A stretch of 20,112 bases of DNA from positions 1,728,995-1,749,106 of the forward strand of contig BLXT01002238.1 of NCBI GenBank assembly GCA_019648995.1. The letters are read 5' to 3'. The position numbers were made by a program, and so were the translations under genes. This stretch comes from Plakobranchus ocellatus. Lineage: Eukaryota; Mollusca; Gastropoda; Plakobranchidae. Below the pieces are notes generated by a model. The model was not told the DNA's origin. It worked only from the letters and a program-made list of their open reading frames with translations, and made no database searches. Positions 8,497-18,083 of this stretch are shown here, one piece after another (positions within the stretch are counted from its first letter, which is position 1; every line of letters starts with the position of its first letter).

Positions 8497-11350
8497 ATGA
8501 GCAACGTCGCACTCCCAGCTTTAGCCCTTTTTTCCCTTGTAAGCTCTATTTTGCTTTCGATAGCTCTATCTGCTTCCGAGCAGGCTACCCTGACGACAAC
8601 ACTAGGGGATGTTACTGGAATAAAAAAGCCTGCATTCAATCGCCATGTTGAAGTATTTTATGGCATACCTTTTGCGAAGCCACCTGTCGGAGATCGCCGC
8701 TTTCGGGCCCCGCAACCAGCAGAGCCATGGGGGTCGGAGCCTAGAGACGGTACCGTCAAACCCCACGCGTGTTGGCAGAGTATTGACACGGCGTTCGAAA
8801 GATTTAGAGGCGTAGAGATGTGGAACCCTAACACACAGAGAGACGAGGATTGCTTGTATCTTAATGTTTGGAGGTCTGCAAACGAAGTTGAAAGTAGTAA
8901 TCCCAAAAGTATCATGGTATGGATCTTTGGAGGCGGGTTCTGGTCTGGATCTGCTGTGCTTGACATATATGATGCAACTCAACTGGCAGCTAGGAAAGAT
9001 GTTATTGTTGTCACAATTGCCTATCGTTTAGGGCCTTTGGGCTTCATGTATTTAAATAACAATGACGTTCCTGGCAATGCAGGCCTGCTTGATCAAGTTT
9101 TGGCGTTGCAATGGATCAAGGATAATGCTGTGAACCTGGGTGGATCTCCTGACGATATTACTTTATTTGGGGAGAGTGCTGGCGCCGCAAGCATCGGCTT
9201 TCACATGTTGTCTCCCTTATCGAGAGACTTGTTTAAAAATGCTATAATGGAAAGCGCGTCGCCTACTTCTTACTGGGCTGTGATGGACACAGCAAAAGCT
9301 AGCGAGAGGGTAGCAAAGCTCGCTGCGAATGTCTCATGCCCAACTTCTCTCGGCGAAAATCTTCTAGCATGTCTTCAAGCAGTAGACGCTGAGCGTTTGA
9401 CCAATCAACAATGGATTCTGGTCGACAAATGGTTTGACGTACCCATTGGGCCGATCGTAGACGGTAATTTTCTCCCGGAGCATCCAAACGACATGTTGCG
9501 ATTGGGTAATATTAAAATGACCAATGTCATTGTTGGAGTCGATAAAAATGAAGGCATCTTTTGGGACATATACGGTTTTATGTCTGACTTTCCATTAAAT
9601 AAGCATGGAAGACTTAACAAAAAGCAGTTTCATAAGATCATGCGAACCATTGCAGACAACGACAATAAATTTGCAAGAGAGCTTATTCAACTCTATTCCA
9701 AAGAACCAGGTGCAAGTCGACTGTCAGCTGTGGATGCCGCAAGTGGCGACTCTCTGTTTAAGTGCTCTGTTGTGGATTTCGCCCGCCAGTACACAGAGGT
9801 CGGAGGACAGGTATATGTATACAGCTTTGAGGAGAACTTTAGCAGCGATCCTTGGCCAGACTGGATGGGTGTTCCTCATGGTTATGAGATTGAAGTAGTC
9901 TTTGGCCTGCCTTTGGCGCCAGGGTCTTCAAACACGCAAGCAGAGAAAGACCTTACCAAAAAGGTCATGCAGGTCTGGACACACTTTGCCAAAACTGGGT
10001 GAGTACACTGAAGCTTCAAATCAAAGCTAACTACAGTCTTACAATAATATATTGACCAAACCAGGTACAAATAAATGGCCTTTTGCACGACCCGTGCTGT
10101 TTACATTTACCGCTTTGCATTAAAGGAGGACGATGGTAAATCAGGAACTGGATAAACAAGGCAGTGACCTGATGTGTAAAGGGAATAAAAGATACGAAGG
10201 AAAATAGTTAAATCAAGCAGTTATGAGGTTGAAAAGAACAACATATTGCTGCCTTCCTAGCTAAGGTTTGCCGAGCATGCAGAGAGAAAAAGTGCATTCT
10301 TGCTTAACTTTATCATAAGTCTACATAGGAAATTACAGAGTTTTTCAATGAATTTTTTTTTCTTGATAGTTTTTGATTAAAAAAACTCCCACGCTCCCAC
10401 GCGTGATCATCAAATCTGGTCGGCCAAACTGCGCCACGGTATGTTTATAGAGTGACATAGATCAAAAGGGCTACCAAGACCACGAAAGAAACGGAATTAT
10501 AAGGCCTGAGATGAGTGAAGGCGGAAAAGCGTGAACATATTTGCTCTTTATAGATATATACTTTAAAAAACTGCTAAGGACAGAGCAATTAATAACATTC
10601 TATGACGGCCGTTTGTTGTACCCGTCTGCGCTCCACTGGGAAATGAGCGAGAGACCAAAGAAAAATAATTGTCTTGCATTCAGATTAAGATCAATATTTG
10701 ATCTGTTCTGGCACTAGAGAAGAAGTTTGTGTTTATGAGGGTATGTGTGTTTGTTCGTGTGTATGTGTGGGTGTATGTGTGTTTCTTTCTGTTTAATGAC
10801 ACTCATTAAATTAATGTACAGTAAGATCAAAGTAATCCCATTTTCTCATACAAAGACTTTTTCACAAAACTGAATTGTAATAATTTGCTTGATTTATCGA
10901 CAATATGGGTGATCAAAATAAAAAAAGCAATGAGTGATGACGACAATAATAACATGTATTATCCGACGATGGAGTGGCATTAATTTTAACACTGAGTATA
11001 GCGAAGATAAGACACTCTAAAATATTAAAATATTGTTGACGTTGGTCATGAGAGAGGATGATGGGTGATGAAGTTCTGCAAAAAACCAAACAAAAATTAT
11101 CTTAGTTACTTTGAGACTCCAGCAAGGGCAAATCTTTATGAAACAAGTTAAAAATAATAATACCCCTTAAAATTAGTAACGATAATATGCGTATTTATTC
11201 CTCAGATCAACGGAGACTGCGCATGTACATTGGCCCTTGTATTCGACAGAAACTGAGGATTATGTTGTTATTGATGTCCATGGCTTCCAGACTAAGCATA
11301 GATTGCGCAAGAAAGCCTGCCAGCTCTGGGCAACCCATCAACAGGGCTGA
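8497..11350 (+). CDS. Secreted cholinesterase-like carboxylesterase, complete, join(8497..9998,11206..11350)
   Basis: This encodes a 548-residue alpha/beta hydrolase expected to hydrolyse choline esters outside the cell. Residues 1 to about 27 form a signal peptide (hydrophobic ALPALALF onward, cleavage near SAS/EQ). Catalytic Ser227 sits in FGESAG, Glu352 in DKNEG and His461 in PHGYE. The oxyanion Gly145-147 and choline-binding Trp109 (EMWNPN) are present. Cysteines pair as 92-119, 281-292 and 423-539, the classical cholinesterase pattern. In the acyl pocket Phe313 is kept but Val315 replaces the second Phe of Torpedo acetylcholinesterase, suggesting mixed acyl specificity (inference). At the gorge rim Asp97 is kept, while Trp149 and Ser95 replace Tyr121 and Tyr70. 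N-glycosylation sequons lie at 278 and 447. The chain ends seven residues after GlnLeuTrp, without T-peptide or GPI signal. I chose the Met at 8497 because it follows a splice acceptor; an in-frame ATG at 8476 lies inside that acceptor. Calling it acetylcholinesterase proper would go beyond the evidence. Confidence 0.93.
9999..11205 (+). other. Phase-2 intron of the cholinesterase gene
   Basis: The donor GTGAGT at 9999 follows AAAACTGG, and the acceptor is CTCAG at 11205. The intron is AT-rich, about 1.2 kb, and holds a GT-rich low-complexity stretch near 10736-10792 but no recognised mobile element. It splits the Gly codon of FAKTG. In human BCHE the exon 2/3 boundary lies at the homologous Gly478 of FAKYG (established knowledge), so the position looks ancestral. 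Confidence 0.88.
10736..10792. repeat. GT-rich low-complexity sequence
   Basis: Interrupted GTGT/GTATGT repeats inside the cholinesterase intron. Confidence 0.8.
11206..11350 (+). CDS. Terminal coding exon of the cholinesterase
   Basis: The intron ends in TTTATTCCTCAG at 11205. Joining GG of the first exon to A at 11206 makes Gly501, then the frame runs STETAHVHWPLYSTE and on to RLRKKACQLWATHQQG and TGA (11348-11350). HWPLY corresponds to the KWPLF motif of acetylcholinesterases, and Cys539 to the partner of the last intrachain disulfide (Torpedo Cys521). The linker from Gly501 to WPL is three residues shorter than in Torpedo, so no coding exon seems missing. The annotation depends on the phase-2 join; the other two frames of this exon give no cholinesterase match. 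Confidence 0.9.
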
Positions 11351-11583
11351 AGAAATGTTAGCATTGATCTTCGAGGATTATAGAGCCAGAGCTTGACGTA
11401 TTACTTCGGACTATATTGCTTCAATATAACTTTACTATCTTTTGTTCATAATTCGTATACTTTTTGCTATAAATAATTTTTGTCTTTTTTTTTTTTTTTG
11501 CGAACAGATTATTGTACAAAACACCCGAGAAAAAATACCAATCGAAAATTTTGAAACACTGATCATTTAATCGGACTGCATAC

Positions 11584-11589
11584 AATAAA
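11584..11589 (+). terminator. Candidate polyadenylation signal of the cholinesterase gene
   Basis: AATAAA lies 234 nt after the TGA at 11350 and is followed by T-rich sequence (CTATTGTTTGTTC). It is the first canonical hexamer downstream, which suggests a 3' UTR of roughly 250 nt. Confidence 0.5.
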
Positions 11590-12020
11590 CGTATCACGTA
11601 TAGTTTTCTATTGTTTGTTCTTTCAATACATTACTATCATAAAATATTTGCCCTCATTTTTTGATCGGTCTAGGCCTAAAATCAATTTTTGACAAAAGTA
11701 ATAGCTGTAAAGTGATGCAGGACTAAGAGATGAAAAACGAAACGGAAAAGACTAAACAAAATCAATATATTCCGATAATATAAAGGCACACAATCGGGGG
11801 AAAAGACCTGTGTATTGAAAGGTTTTTAAAGTAACAAAACTGTCTACACCTCCTGCAAATATTGCTTTTAAAAAGGATAAAAAGACATAAAATTTTAATA
11901 TTACATACTGTGCACTGCACAAAGCCATAGTCACCTAAATTACAGATCGATTGAATCATTTTGACGTTGTAAAAATTCAACAACTAATCAAAGAGCATTA
12001 AGTGCAAAGGTAGTTTAAAA
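11590..12020. other. AT-rich non-coding region
   Basis: It lies between the presumed polyadenylation site and the mariner-like element. No exon, repeat or RNA gene is recognised; the short overlapping minus-strand frames have no family features. Confidence 0.5.
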
Positions 12021-12023
12021 ATA

Positions 12024-12683
12024 TCAGATGGGGCACAAAAATCCATCCAACTTCAGGGGTGCATAACTGCAACGAAACGTTTGCCCCAGTAAACACAATC
12101 TAACGTCAAGATTCAAGATAAAAGCGAGCCCGTACCTATGGGCGAATTATTCCTGATTGGCGTGTGGTATCAATCAACATTCCATTCTTGTTTGTATAGT
12201 CACACAAACATATCTTTAGAATAACACACCAGAATTTATTAAAACTACGATTGGCCCCCGCAATTACCTGAGTTGAATCAAATGGACTACTTAATTTTGG
12301 ATTCATTGTCTAAAGAAGAATACTGTGGTAGTCAAGATAATCACGAAAGAGGGATTAAAACGAAAATGCTTGAATCTGGAACCAAGAAATTAGAAACTCC
12401 TCGTGGAAAAAAGAATCAGGGCTGTCCTTCACCAAGACGAAGATCATATTGACCACATTCGACTTTGAGTCCGGTGAGTGGAAATAATTTTGCTTTATGA
12501 TAATACAAATTTGAGGCGTTCATCCATATCCTAAAGCTATCCCGGAACCTATCAACAGAGACCAATGAAATTTCGTACAAACATTCATAACGATGTTCGA
12601 TGAGAACCGCATGGACATAAAAAATGTCAACGCGAAGTTATCCGCCCCTTGAACTGGGACACGTTTTTTTCCGTCCCACCCGA
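12024..12683 (+). mobile_element. Internally deleted mariner-like (Tc1/mariner superfamily) DNA transposon
   Basis: The left end TCAGATGGGGCACAAAAA (12024) and the reverse complement of the right end, TCGGGTGGGACGGAAAAA (from 12683), align. The similarity continues inward through CTTCAGGGG...ATAACT, giving imperfect terminal inverted repeats of about 45 bp. TA dinucleotides flank both sides, as expected for the superfamily, though the exact target duplication is unclear. The interior holds only the C-terminal part of a transposase, broken by frameshifts. At about 660 bp it is roughly half the usual length of 1.3 kb, so it has lost the N-terminal half and is non-autonomous. Confidence 0.72.
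12115..12468 (+). pseudogene. Mariner-like transposase C-terminal remnant
   Basis: Pieces in shifting frames follow the order of a mariner-type transposase. IPDWRVVS lies near 12150. SHTNISLE near 12200 stands where families have PSHT after QQD. NNTPEFIKTT comes next, then DWPPQLPELNQMDY at 12249-12290, whose last Asp is the third catalytic acid. SLSKEEYCGSQDN and IKTKMLESGTKK follow. A final shift gives KRIRAVLHQDEDHIDHIRL and a stop at 12466-12468. A stop-free stretch from 12246 ends at TGA 12450-12452. At least three frame changes are needed to follow it, so no functional protein is made. Confidence 0.75.
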
Positions 12684-12690
12684 TCTTATA

Positions 12691-13220
12691 GAGATACACA
12701 ATTTCATCAGTTTTTTTTGTTTTTTTTTATGCTAATGAACGATTATACCAATATTTGAAGATATAATCACTTAATCGTGCAGATTTGTTGCTGGGCCACA
12801 ATGAAAAAAAATTATCTGATTCACGTCATAATGAAAAAAAAATCTGAATGATAATGCCGACCTTTATTTAATTTTTGAAAGTTTTAAGCTGTAGCGCACA
12901 GCCTTCTCAGTATGAGGCCTGCCACTGCGAATTATAACGTTATAGTCTAGTCCGATGCTGGCGAAGCGATCAATGTTCTGACTCGGTTTGGCGAGATATT
13001 GCAAGGCTGAACATAAGAGATGGTAGGCCTACACCTTTTGCAGTGTGAGAGTCTAACATTTAAAAAAAAAAAGAGTGAACCACATGAAACGGAAAAAAAA
13101 GGAACACTGATTCGAATATATAAGGAAGAGAGCGGAAGAAAAAAAGAGCAATGGATTAGAAACAGGTACAAAGTTGGCTTAGTTTTAATACGGCATGGAA
13201 TTCATGACCTGTCATTAAAG
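12691..13220. other. Non-coding region, nothing recognised
   Basis: T runs near 12709-12728 and A runs near 12803-12842. A + strand frame from 13020 runs into the serine-coding microsatellite and is not supported as a gene. Confidence 0.5.
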
Positions 13221-13223
13221 TAT

Positions 13224-13247
13224 AGCAGCAGCAGCAGCAGCAGTAGC

Positions 13248-13319
<72 letters not shown>

Positions 13320-13344
13320 TGTTGTTGTAGTTGCAGTTGTAGTA
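13224..13344. repeat. (AGC)n/(AGT)n trinucleotide repeat
   Basis: AGC units turn into a long pure AGT tract and then GTT/GTAGTTGC variants. The frame through it reads poly-Ser then Cys, an artefact of the repeat. Confidence 0.95.
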
Positions 13345-13438
13345 GAAATAATTGGCAAGCTGATATATTTATTTTTTAATTGTAAGAATGTAGGCAGTAG
13401 TTTTGGTTATGTACTTGAAAATCTATAGGCCTGTCTAC

Positions 13439-13601
13439 CTTTCGTTTGAAATGTGTCTTCACTTTTCTTTTAACTGTTGAAGAATTCAAATCAGTTCCAC
13501 TTTTTTTGGAACATTGTTTGTTAAATGGTTCTGGTGAAGAAGCCACTGGAATGCTTTTCTCACACTTCAAAATGATTTGCTGGCTCGAGTCTACACCCGC
13601 A
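13439..13601 (-). other. Weak candidate internal exon, minus strand
   Basis: A stop-free minus-strand stretch of about 107 codons (13700-13376) includes HIHSAGVDSSQQIILKC and NSSTVKRKVKTHFKRK, a Ser/Lys-rich, disordered-like peptide. TTCACATTCATAG could be the acceptor (exon from 13601) and AAAG/GTAGAC the donor (at 13438). No family is recognised, and a run of this length can occur by chance. Confidence 0.2.
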
Positions 13602-13699
13602 CTATGAATGTGAATAGTCTTTTGATGAAAAATAATTATGCATCGATAATGTAGATCTAGATTTGCATTCGTGGCTGAGTGGAAAGATATAATCTAAAT

Positions 13700-14360
13700 T
13701 TAGTCTAGATCTAGTTAAGAATGACCAAAGTTGTGACAAGAATCAGAATTTTAAATGTAAACCATTGCTTCTGCCTTCATGTCCAAAGTAAATACTGATG
13801 ACAATAATAATGAAGATCCAGAACTTTTGATCAAGATCTAATTTCTTGTGAGTAGTTTAAAAAAAATACCAACTTATTAGGGATGACACAGAATGAGAAT
13901 TTCAATTCGTAATACATTTATAATTCACTGATAAAATTGTGAAGAAAACGGTCGAGATCGAAGCATAGAATGAAGACACATTTCAAAACTCCGAGATAAT
14001 AGCTTGGGCCTATTGCTGCGCGGAATCGAACACTGCGTCTCGATTCCTGCGATTCTCATTCGAAGCCTCCATTCCGAACACAGCGGCCTCGATTCTCCTT
14101 ATATGATATGGAATTTCCATACACACCAACTTTTCCATGAATCACGAATTCCTACATTTGAAAGGCGTTTCTGATCGGGACATTCATTACGTCATTATTT
14201 TTCCAGCAACCAATGAAAAATTAGCTTTGCCGCTCCCAAAATTGCGCCTATGAGACGTAATAGCCAGGACCTCGTGGTTTTCCGAGAATTCCCCTAGACC
14301 TAGAATCGCTGTATGGGCTTCTCGAATACCATCGATACCAAGAGCTGCGGTGTTCGGGAT
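13700..14360. other. Non-coding region, partly GC/CpG-rich
   Basis: From about 14010 the sequence becomes richer in CpG, with repeated CGATTC/GAATCG words. ATTACGTC occurs at 14188 and inverted near 14255. CCAAT at 14211 lies nearby. A 65-codon minus-strand ATG frame (14384-14187) has no recognised family. It may be promoter-like or part of an old element. Confidence 0.4.
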
Positions 14361-14399
14361 TGTCGATTCCAGAAACTGAGTCATATGCTCGGCACTACT

Positions 14400-14610
14400 G
14401 GTCCAAATCCTATTACGTCATGAGCAGGAAGTGATGACTACTGTCAGACATCTAAAAGAGAAGGCTGTGGACCAGTCCTATGACATCACAAGCAGGAAAT
14501 TGTGACTGATGTCAGGCAGTATACGAGAGGGTTGTATATAATGTCGGTGCTCATTATAAAGTGTATCGAGAGGGCTGTGTATAGTGTCAGTGCTTATTAT
14601 AGGGCCTCAC
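14400..14610 (+). repeat. Degenerate tandem repeats with CRE-like motifs
   Basis: Two units of about 67 bp (from 14400 and from 14469) share CCTAT-ACRTCA-GAGCAGGAA...GACTACTGTCAG-type order and each ends in GGCTGTG or GGTTGT. Two shorter units of about 43 bp follow, with ATGTCGGTGCTCATTATA and GTGTCAGTGCTTATTATA. TTACGTCA at 14413-14420 is a CRE/ATF-like half palindrome, and TGACATCA stands at the same place in the second unit. The array leads directly into a TATA box. Confidence 0.55.
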
Positions 14611-14617
14611 GAGTCAC

Positions 14618-14647
14618 TATATAAAGTAGCTTTGAACTCCTCACAGT
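14618..14647 (+). promoter_or_regulatory. Candidate core promoter (TATATAAA plus initiator)
   Basis: TATATAAA at 14618 and TCACAGT at 14641 are spaced about 25 bases, as in a TATA/Inr promoter. The repeat array with CRE-like motifs lies immediately upstream. No coding exon was recognised downstream on the + strand, which favours a mobile-element or non-coding transcript. Confidence 0.35.
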
Positions 14648-14899
14648 ACTCTCTCTTTTACATAACTGTAAGTCAGAACGTCTAACAGTGATCAACACGA
14701 TGCTTCTATTTATATATATCGTATATTATTAGTGACTGTATTTTTGATTAGTAAAATAAAGAGAAGATAATCTTAGAGTACAGATATATAGCGCAGACTC
14801 AACACCAATATTAGTCTAATAATGGCATTTAACCGACTCTATTTGTCTATTACTCTAGTAACTTTCCCCCCCCACGCTTTTCCGAGTCATTCCGGGCAA

Positions 14900-16890
14900 C
14901 GCGCTAGAATACTACATGCTAAATCACTGACAAGAACAACAATATTTGAGCATACAAGTTCTGAATGTTACTGCTCTCCGACTTGAATAAATCAACTGCA
15001 TCTACCTCTGCTACTGAGCTGGTTTTAAGCTGAAGAGCAAGTGACGAACAAAGTGACTGAGCGTCACAGTTTCGGAGGAAGTCCAGATGGGATCTAAGCG
15101 AGCGGGATAGTTTCTCATGGAAAACGCTATTACTCCATTCATTGGACTCACTCGATTTATTTCGACGGGCCGAACAAGGAATAACGATACTTCATTTATC
15201 AATCTCATGTGGTAAGAAGTAGAGGTAATGTATCAAACGATCTGGGAGAAACCTACGTTCCCTTTAAATAGTTTTTAACCAACCCCATAAAAGCATCTCT
15301 ACGGGTGAGAATTCAGATGCCCTAAAATTGATTTGCGGATTTAGTTGTCGAGAAGTATATCATTAATCTGATATCGGGGAGTTAGTTGAAACGGCAATAC
15401 ATAGGACGAACATTGGAAGGTGAGTAATGACAAACATAGAAGTGGGAGTGAATAATGTTACACTGCAGACAATTTCAAGGCACTTCAGAGGTATTGGCTG
15501 TCTTCTAAAAATGTCTTTTTTTGGGGGGAACATTGTCTTCAATCTTGCTATAATAACTAAGAGTTCCTACGTTATAATCCTCCAAGAAATTCTTTATACG
15601 CTGATACTACATATTACCATATTAGCCCCTTTAATGAAGAAATACATTAAGGGCCTTTTGGAATCTGGACAGGAAGTATGATCATAAATTCACTAAAACA
15701 GTACCCACACTTTTGTGGCACTCACTGGTCTAAAACAATGCAACAATTGTTAAATAAATTTAGTCTGCTTTGCTATGTATCAATGAAATCATATTAGTAA
15801 TAAGACATAACAAAAGCCTTCAAATTAAGATATATCAAAACCAAAAACAGAACAATAATAAAATGAATAAACTGAAGAAGTGAAAGGAAAATCGATAAAG
15901 ATGAAAATGGGACATACATTTTTTTTACCTTTATTTCCTTCAGTGCGGATAAAAAAGGTACATAGACATTGCTTTTTTTTTTGTTTTGCCACAACTTTTG
16001 GGCATTAATGAAAATGTGCACATGCCAGGGCAATAAAATAGTATATCGACATGCCATGAAATTAAGCTCTGTAGTCGACGTGGCAATGTCACCTTCACAA
16101 TCTGTTTCGCTAGAATTATATCTACCGGTATATATTTTTTTTCAAACTATTTTGGCTTTTGAATTTACTTTACAGTCGGAAAATACATTTGGATTTTTTT
16201 TTTGCCATCACAGCCAATAAGGCACACTAATAGGTGTTGAGTACATTAGGTATACTTTAATGGCATTTTTCCGGTATACAACTTTATGTTGTTATGAATG
16301 GTAGAGGCTCAAAGGATACCATTCACGTTGCACTTCATTCTTGACTACAAAGAAACATATGTTTAAAGCGACTTTACATGCATCATATTCAATGCATACG
16401 TAGAAGATTTCAGAAACTAGTAGTAGCCTTTCGTTATTTGTTCTTTCCGAGAAAGTAATAGAAAAAAAATGTTATTCTCGTTATTTTTCTCTAGAATCAG
16501 ATTTTCATATCTAGAAACACTTAATCTAAATCTAGTCAACTCTTTTAACGTTTCGATAGAAAAAAAAAACCCAAAAAACATAATTATATACCAGAGTAAG
16601 AGTGATCATAAACTACAATACCTGGAAAGGCGAATAAAGCTGTGCACTGTATAATTAATGAATGAGAAAGAGGAACAACATAAAAAGCTTTTGTCCAACC
16701 TATTCATGTTGTGACATTCAATACGAACAGTATAATAGACCGCCCATTTTACCTGATTGTCAAAACCAAATAGAATCAATAGTTTTGTTGGTGTAAAGAA
16801 AGCTTCAGGTAGAACCATAAAAACAATGAGACCTCTAAATTGATGGGTTAGTTAACGCAGACAGTTAACGTCTGCTTTATTGCTTCCTCT
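14900..16890. other. Long non-coding stretch
   Basis: A 65-codon minus-strand ATG frame (15208-15011) and other short frames have no recognised family. A hairpin with a 9-bp stem, TGAATGGTA/TACCATTCA, lies at 16295-16325. The rest is AT-rich with T and A runs. Confidence 0.45.
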
Positions 16891-17268
16891 GCTGCAGTGG
16901 GGGATAGCAGATGGGTGAGTTCTGACCTGTTAAATTCTCCAAAATAATAGGCAAATCTCTCAGACCGCTGGTTGGATCTTGATATAACATAAGTGGAGGC
17001 AGATAAAAATTTTGTTTATAAAGTATTGGTCCGAATCAGCAAAGAGTAAATTGCTTTATGTAGTGGTATAGAGTATCTGGATAGGCCAATCAAACTGAAA
17101 CAATTATTGCAAAGAGAAAAGCCAGGTACGTATAGTTTTCTTAACATAGAGAAAAGGAAGTTTCTGTAAATTTATTTTTTCATTCATGATGAATTTAGAA
17201 CTTTAAATCATCATCATATTAACCCATATTTTAGTGGTGCCAAATTGAATTTTGTTCAATTTAAATTT
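16891..17268. other. Non-coding stretch with splice-site-like signals
   Basis: CCTCTGCTGCAG ends at 16897, GTGAGT starts at 16915, and CCAG/GTACGT lies at 17126. No open frame links them, so no exon is called. Confidence 0.3.
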
Positions 17269-17641
17269 CTCTTCTTCTTTAGGTGCCCTTTCAGGAACAG
17301 ACATAAACGATCATGTTTCCCCATTCAAATCTGGTCTCAGTTAACCTTATTAGCTTATTACTATACTTCTATTACGTTTTTCTTCATTCTTTCCAATGAT
17401 TGCAAAATGTTTTAAACCCTTGTGTCGTAAAATGTGTACTAGATTTGCCTCCGCTTTTAATTTTTTATTAATGATTGTTCAAGATTAGCTTCTTTTAGTA
17501 ACAATCCATTAGACTTTTCTTGTGATCATGATATCCTCATCATTCTCCTGATAAATCATATTTCTATTGCTTCCAGTTTTCTCTCTGTTGCCTTCTTTAT
17601 TGTCCAACTTTCACTATAGTTTATAATAATATTTTCATTAC
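17269..17641 (-). mobile_element. LINE 3' fragment, third copy of the family
   Basis: The + strand begins CTTCTTCTTTAGGTGCCC, then GGAACAGACATAAACGATCA. On the minus strand SESWTIKKATERKLEAIEI and FIRRMMRISWSQ match the reverse-transcriptase C-terminal region. Similarity to the copy at 7601 covers nearly all of both fragments, and both end near ATATTTTCATT. A CTTCTTCTT run at its edge fits the short trinucleotide tail often found on such elements. Confidence 0.76.
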
Positions 17642-18083
17642 CCCCATTAAGCAGTTCCCTCACGTCTACCCCACACCCTTTTCCCGGTTTTGCGTTCTAT
17701 CATGCGCAAAACAAAAAGCATACATTAGAAATTCAATCGTTTTAAAATGCAGTTAAAAAAGATTTTATTTCACGAAAAGATAAAACTTTTATCAGTTTCA
17801 CAAGAAGCCCAAAGATTTTGAGAAAAAAAAATCAAAGAAAATGGTGAAGAACAAGGTAGGCAAAGACATTATTTTGTGTTAATCCTAGGTATATAATTCC
17901 ACTTACTTCCAATACAATTCCAAAGCTTTAACAGTTCAGTTACAGTCTAGCGCCAAAACAACTCAATGGCGACTCTGTCCAGCCTATACTCCAAAAGTAG
18001 GTTGCTCAAATTCCTAACAGGGCAATTGTTCGAGCAAAAATAATGAAACAAAATTTGACACGTAAACCCTTGGTAGCTTTTTG

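Larger units (their letters stand above)
14361..14860 (+). mobile_element. Possible solo LTR or promoter cassette
   Basis: The segment has the order of an LTR: tandemly repeated upstream motifs (14400-14610), TATATAAA at 14618-14625, an initiator-like TCACAGT at 14641-14647, and AATAAA at 14755-14760, only about 110 nt after the presumed start site. It could start at TGTCGATTCC (14361), but neither end nor a flanking duplication is certain. No internal retroelement region is visible beside it. A host promoter is the alternative. It looks old and incomplete. Confidence 0.25.

Noticed and set aside
8602-8982. Minus-strand frames opposite the cholinesterase exon
   Set aside because: They are shadows of the real coding strand, which carries all catalytic motifs.
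13020-13379. Reading frame ending in poly-Ser and Cys
   Set aside because: The long part is the (AGC/AGT)n microsatellite; the N-terminal part has no recognisable features.
13668-13685. tRNA A-box-like TGGCTGAGTGG
   Set aside because: No B box follows at a suitable distance and the surroundings do not fold as a tRNA.
14020-14045. tRNA B-box-like word (GTTCGATTCC on the minus strand)
   Set aside because: No A box or cloverleaf could be drawn around it, so neither a tRNA nor a tRNA-derived SINE is supported.
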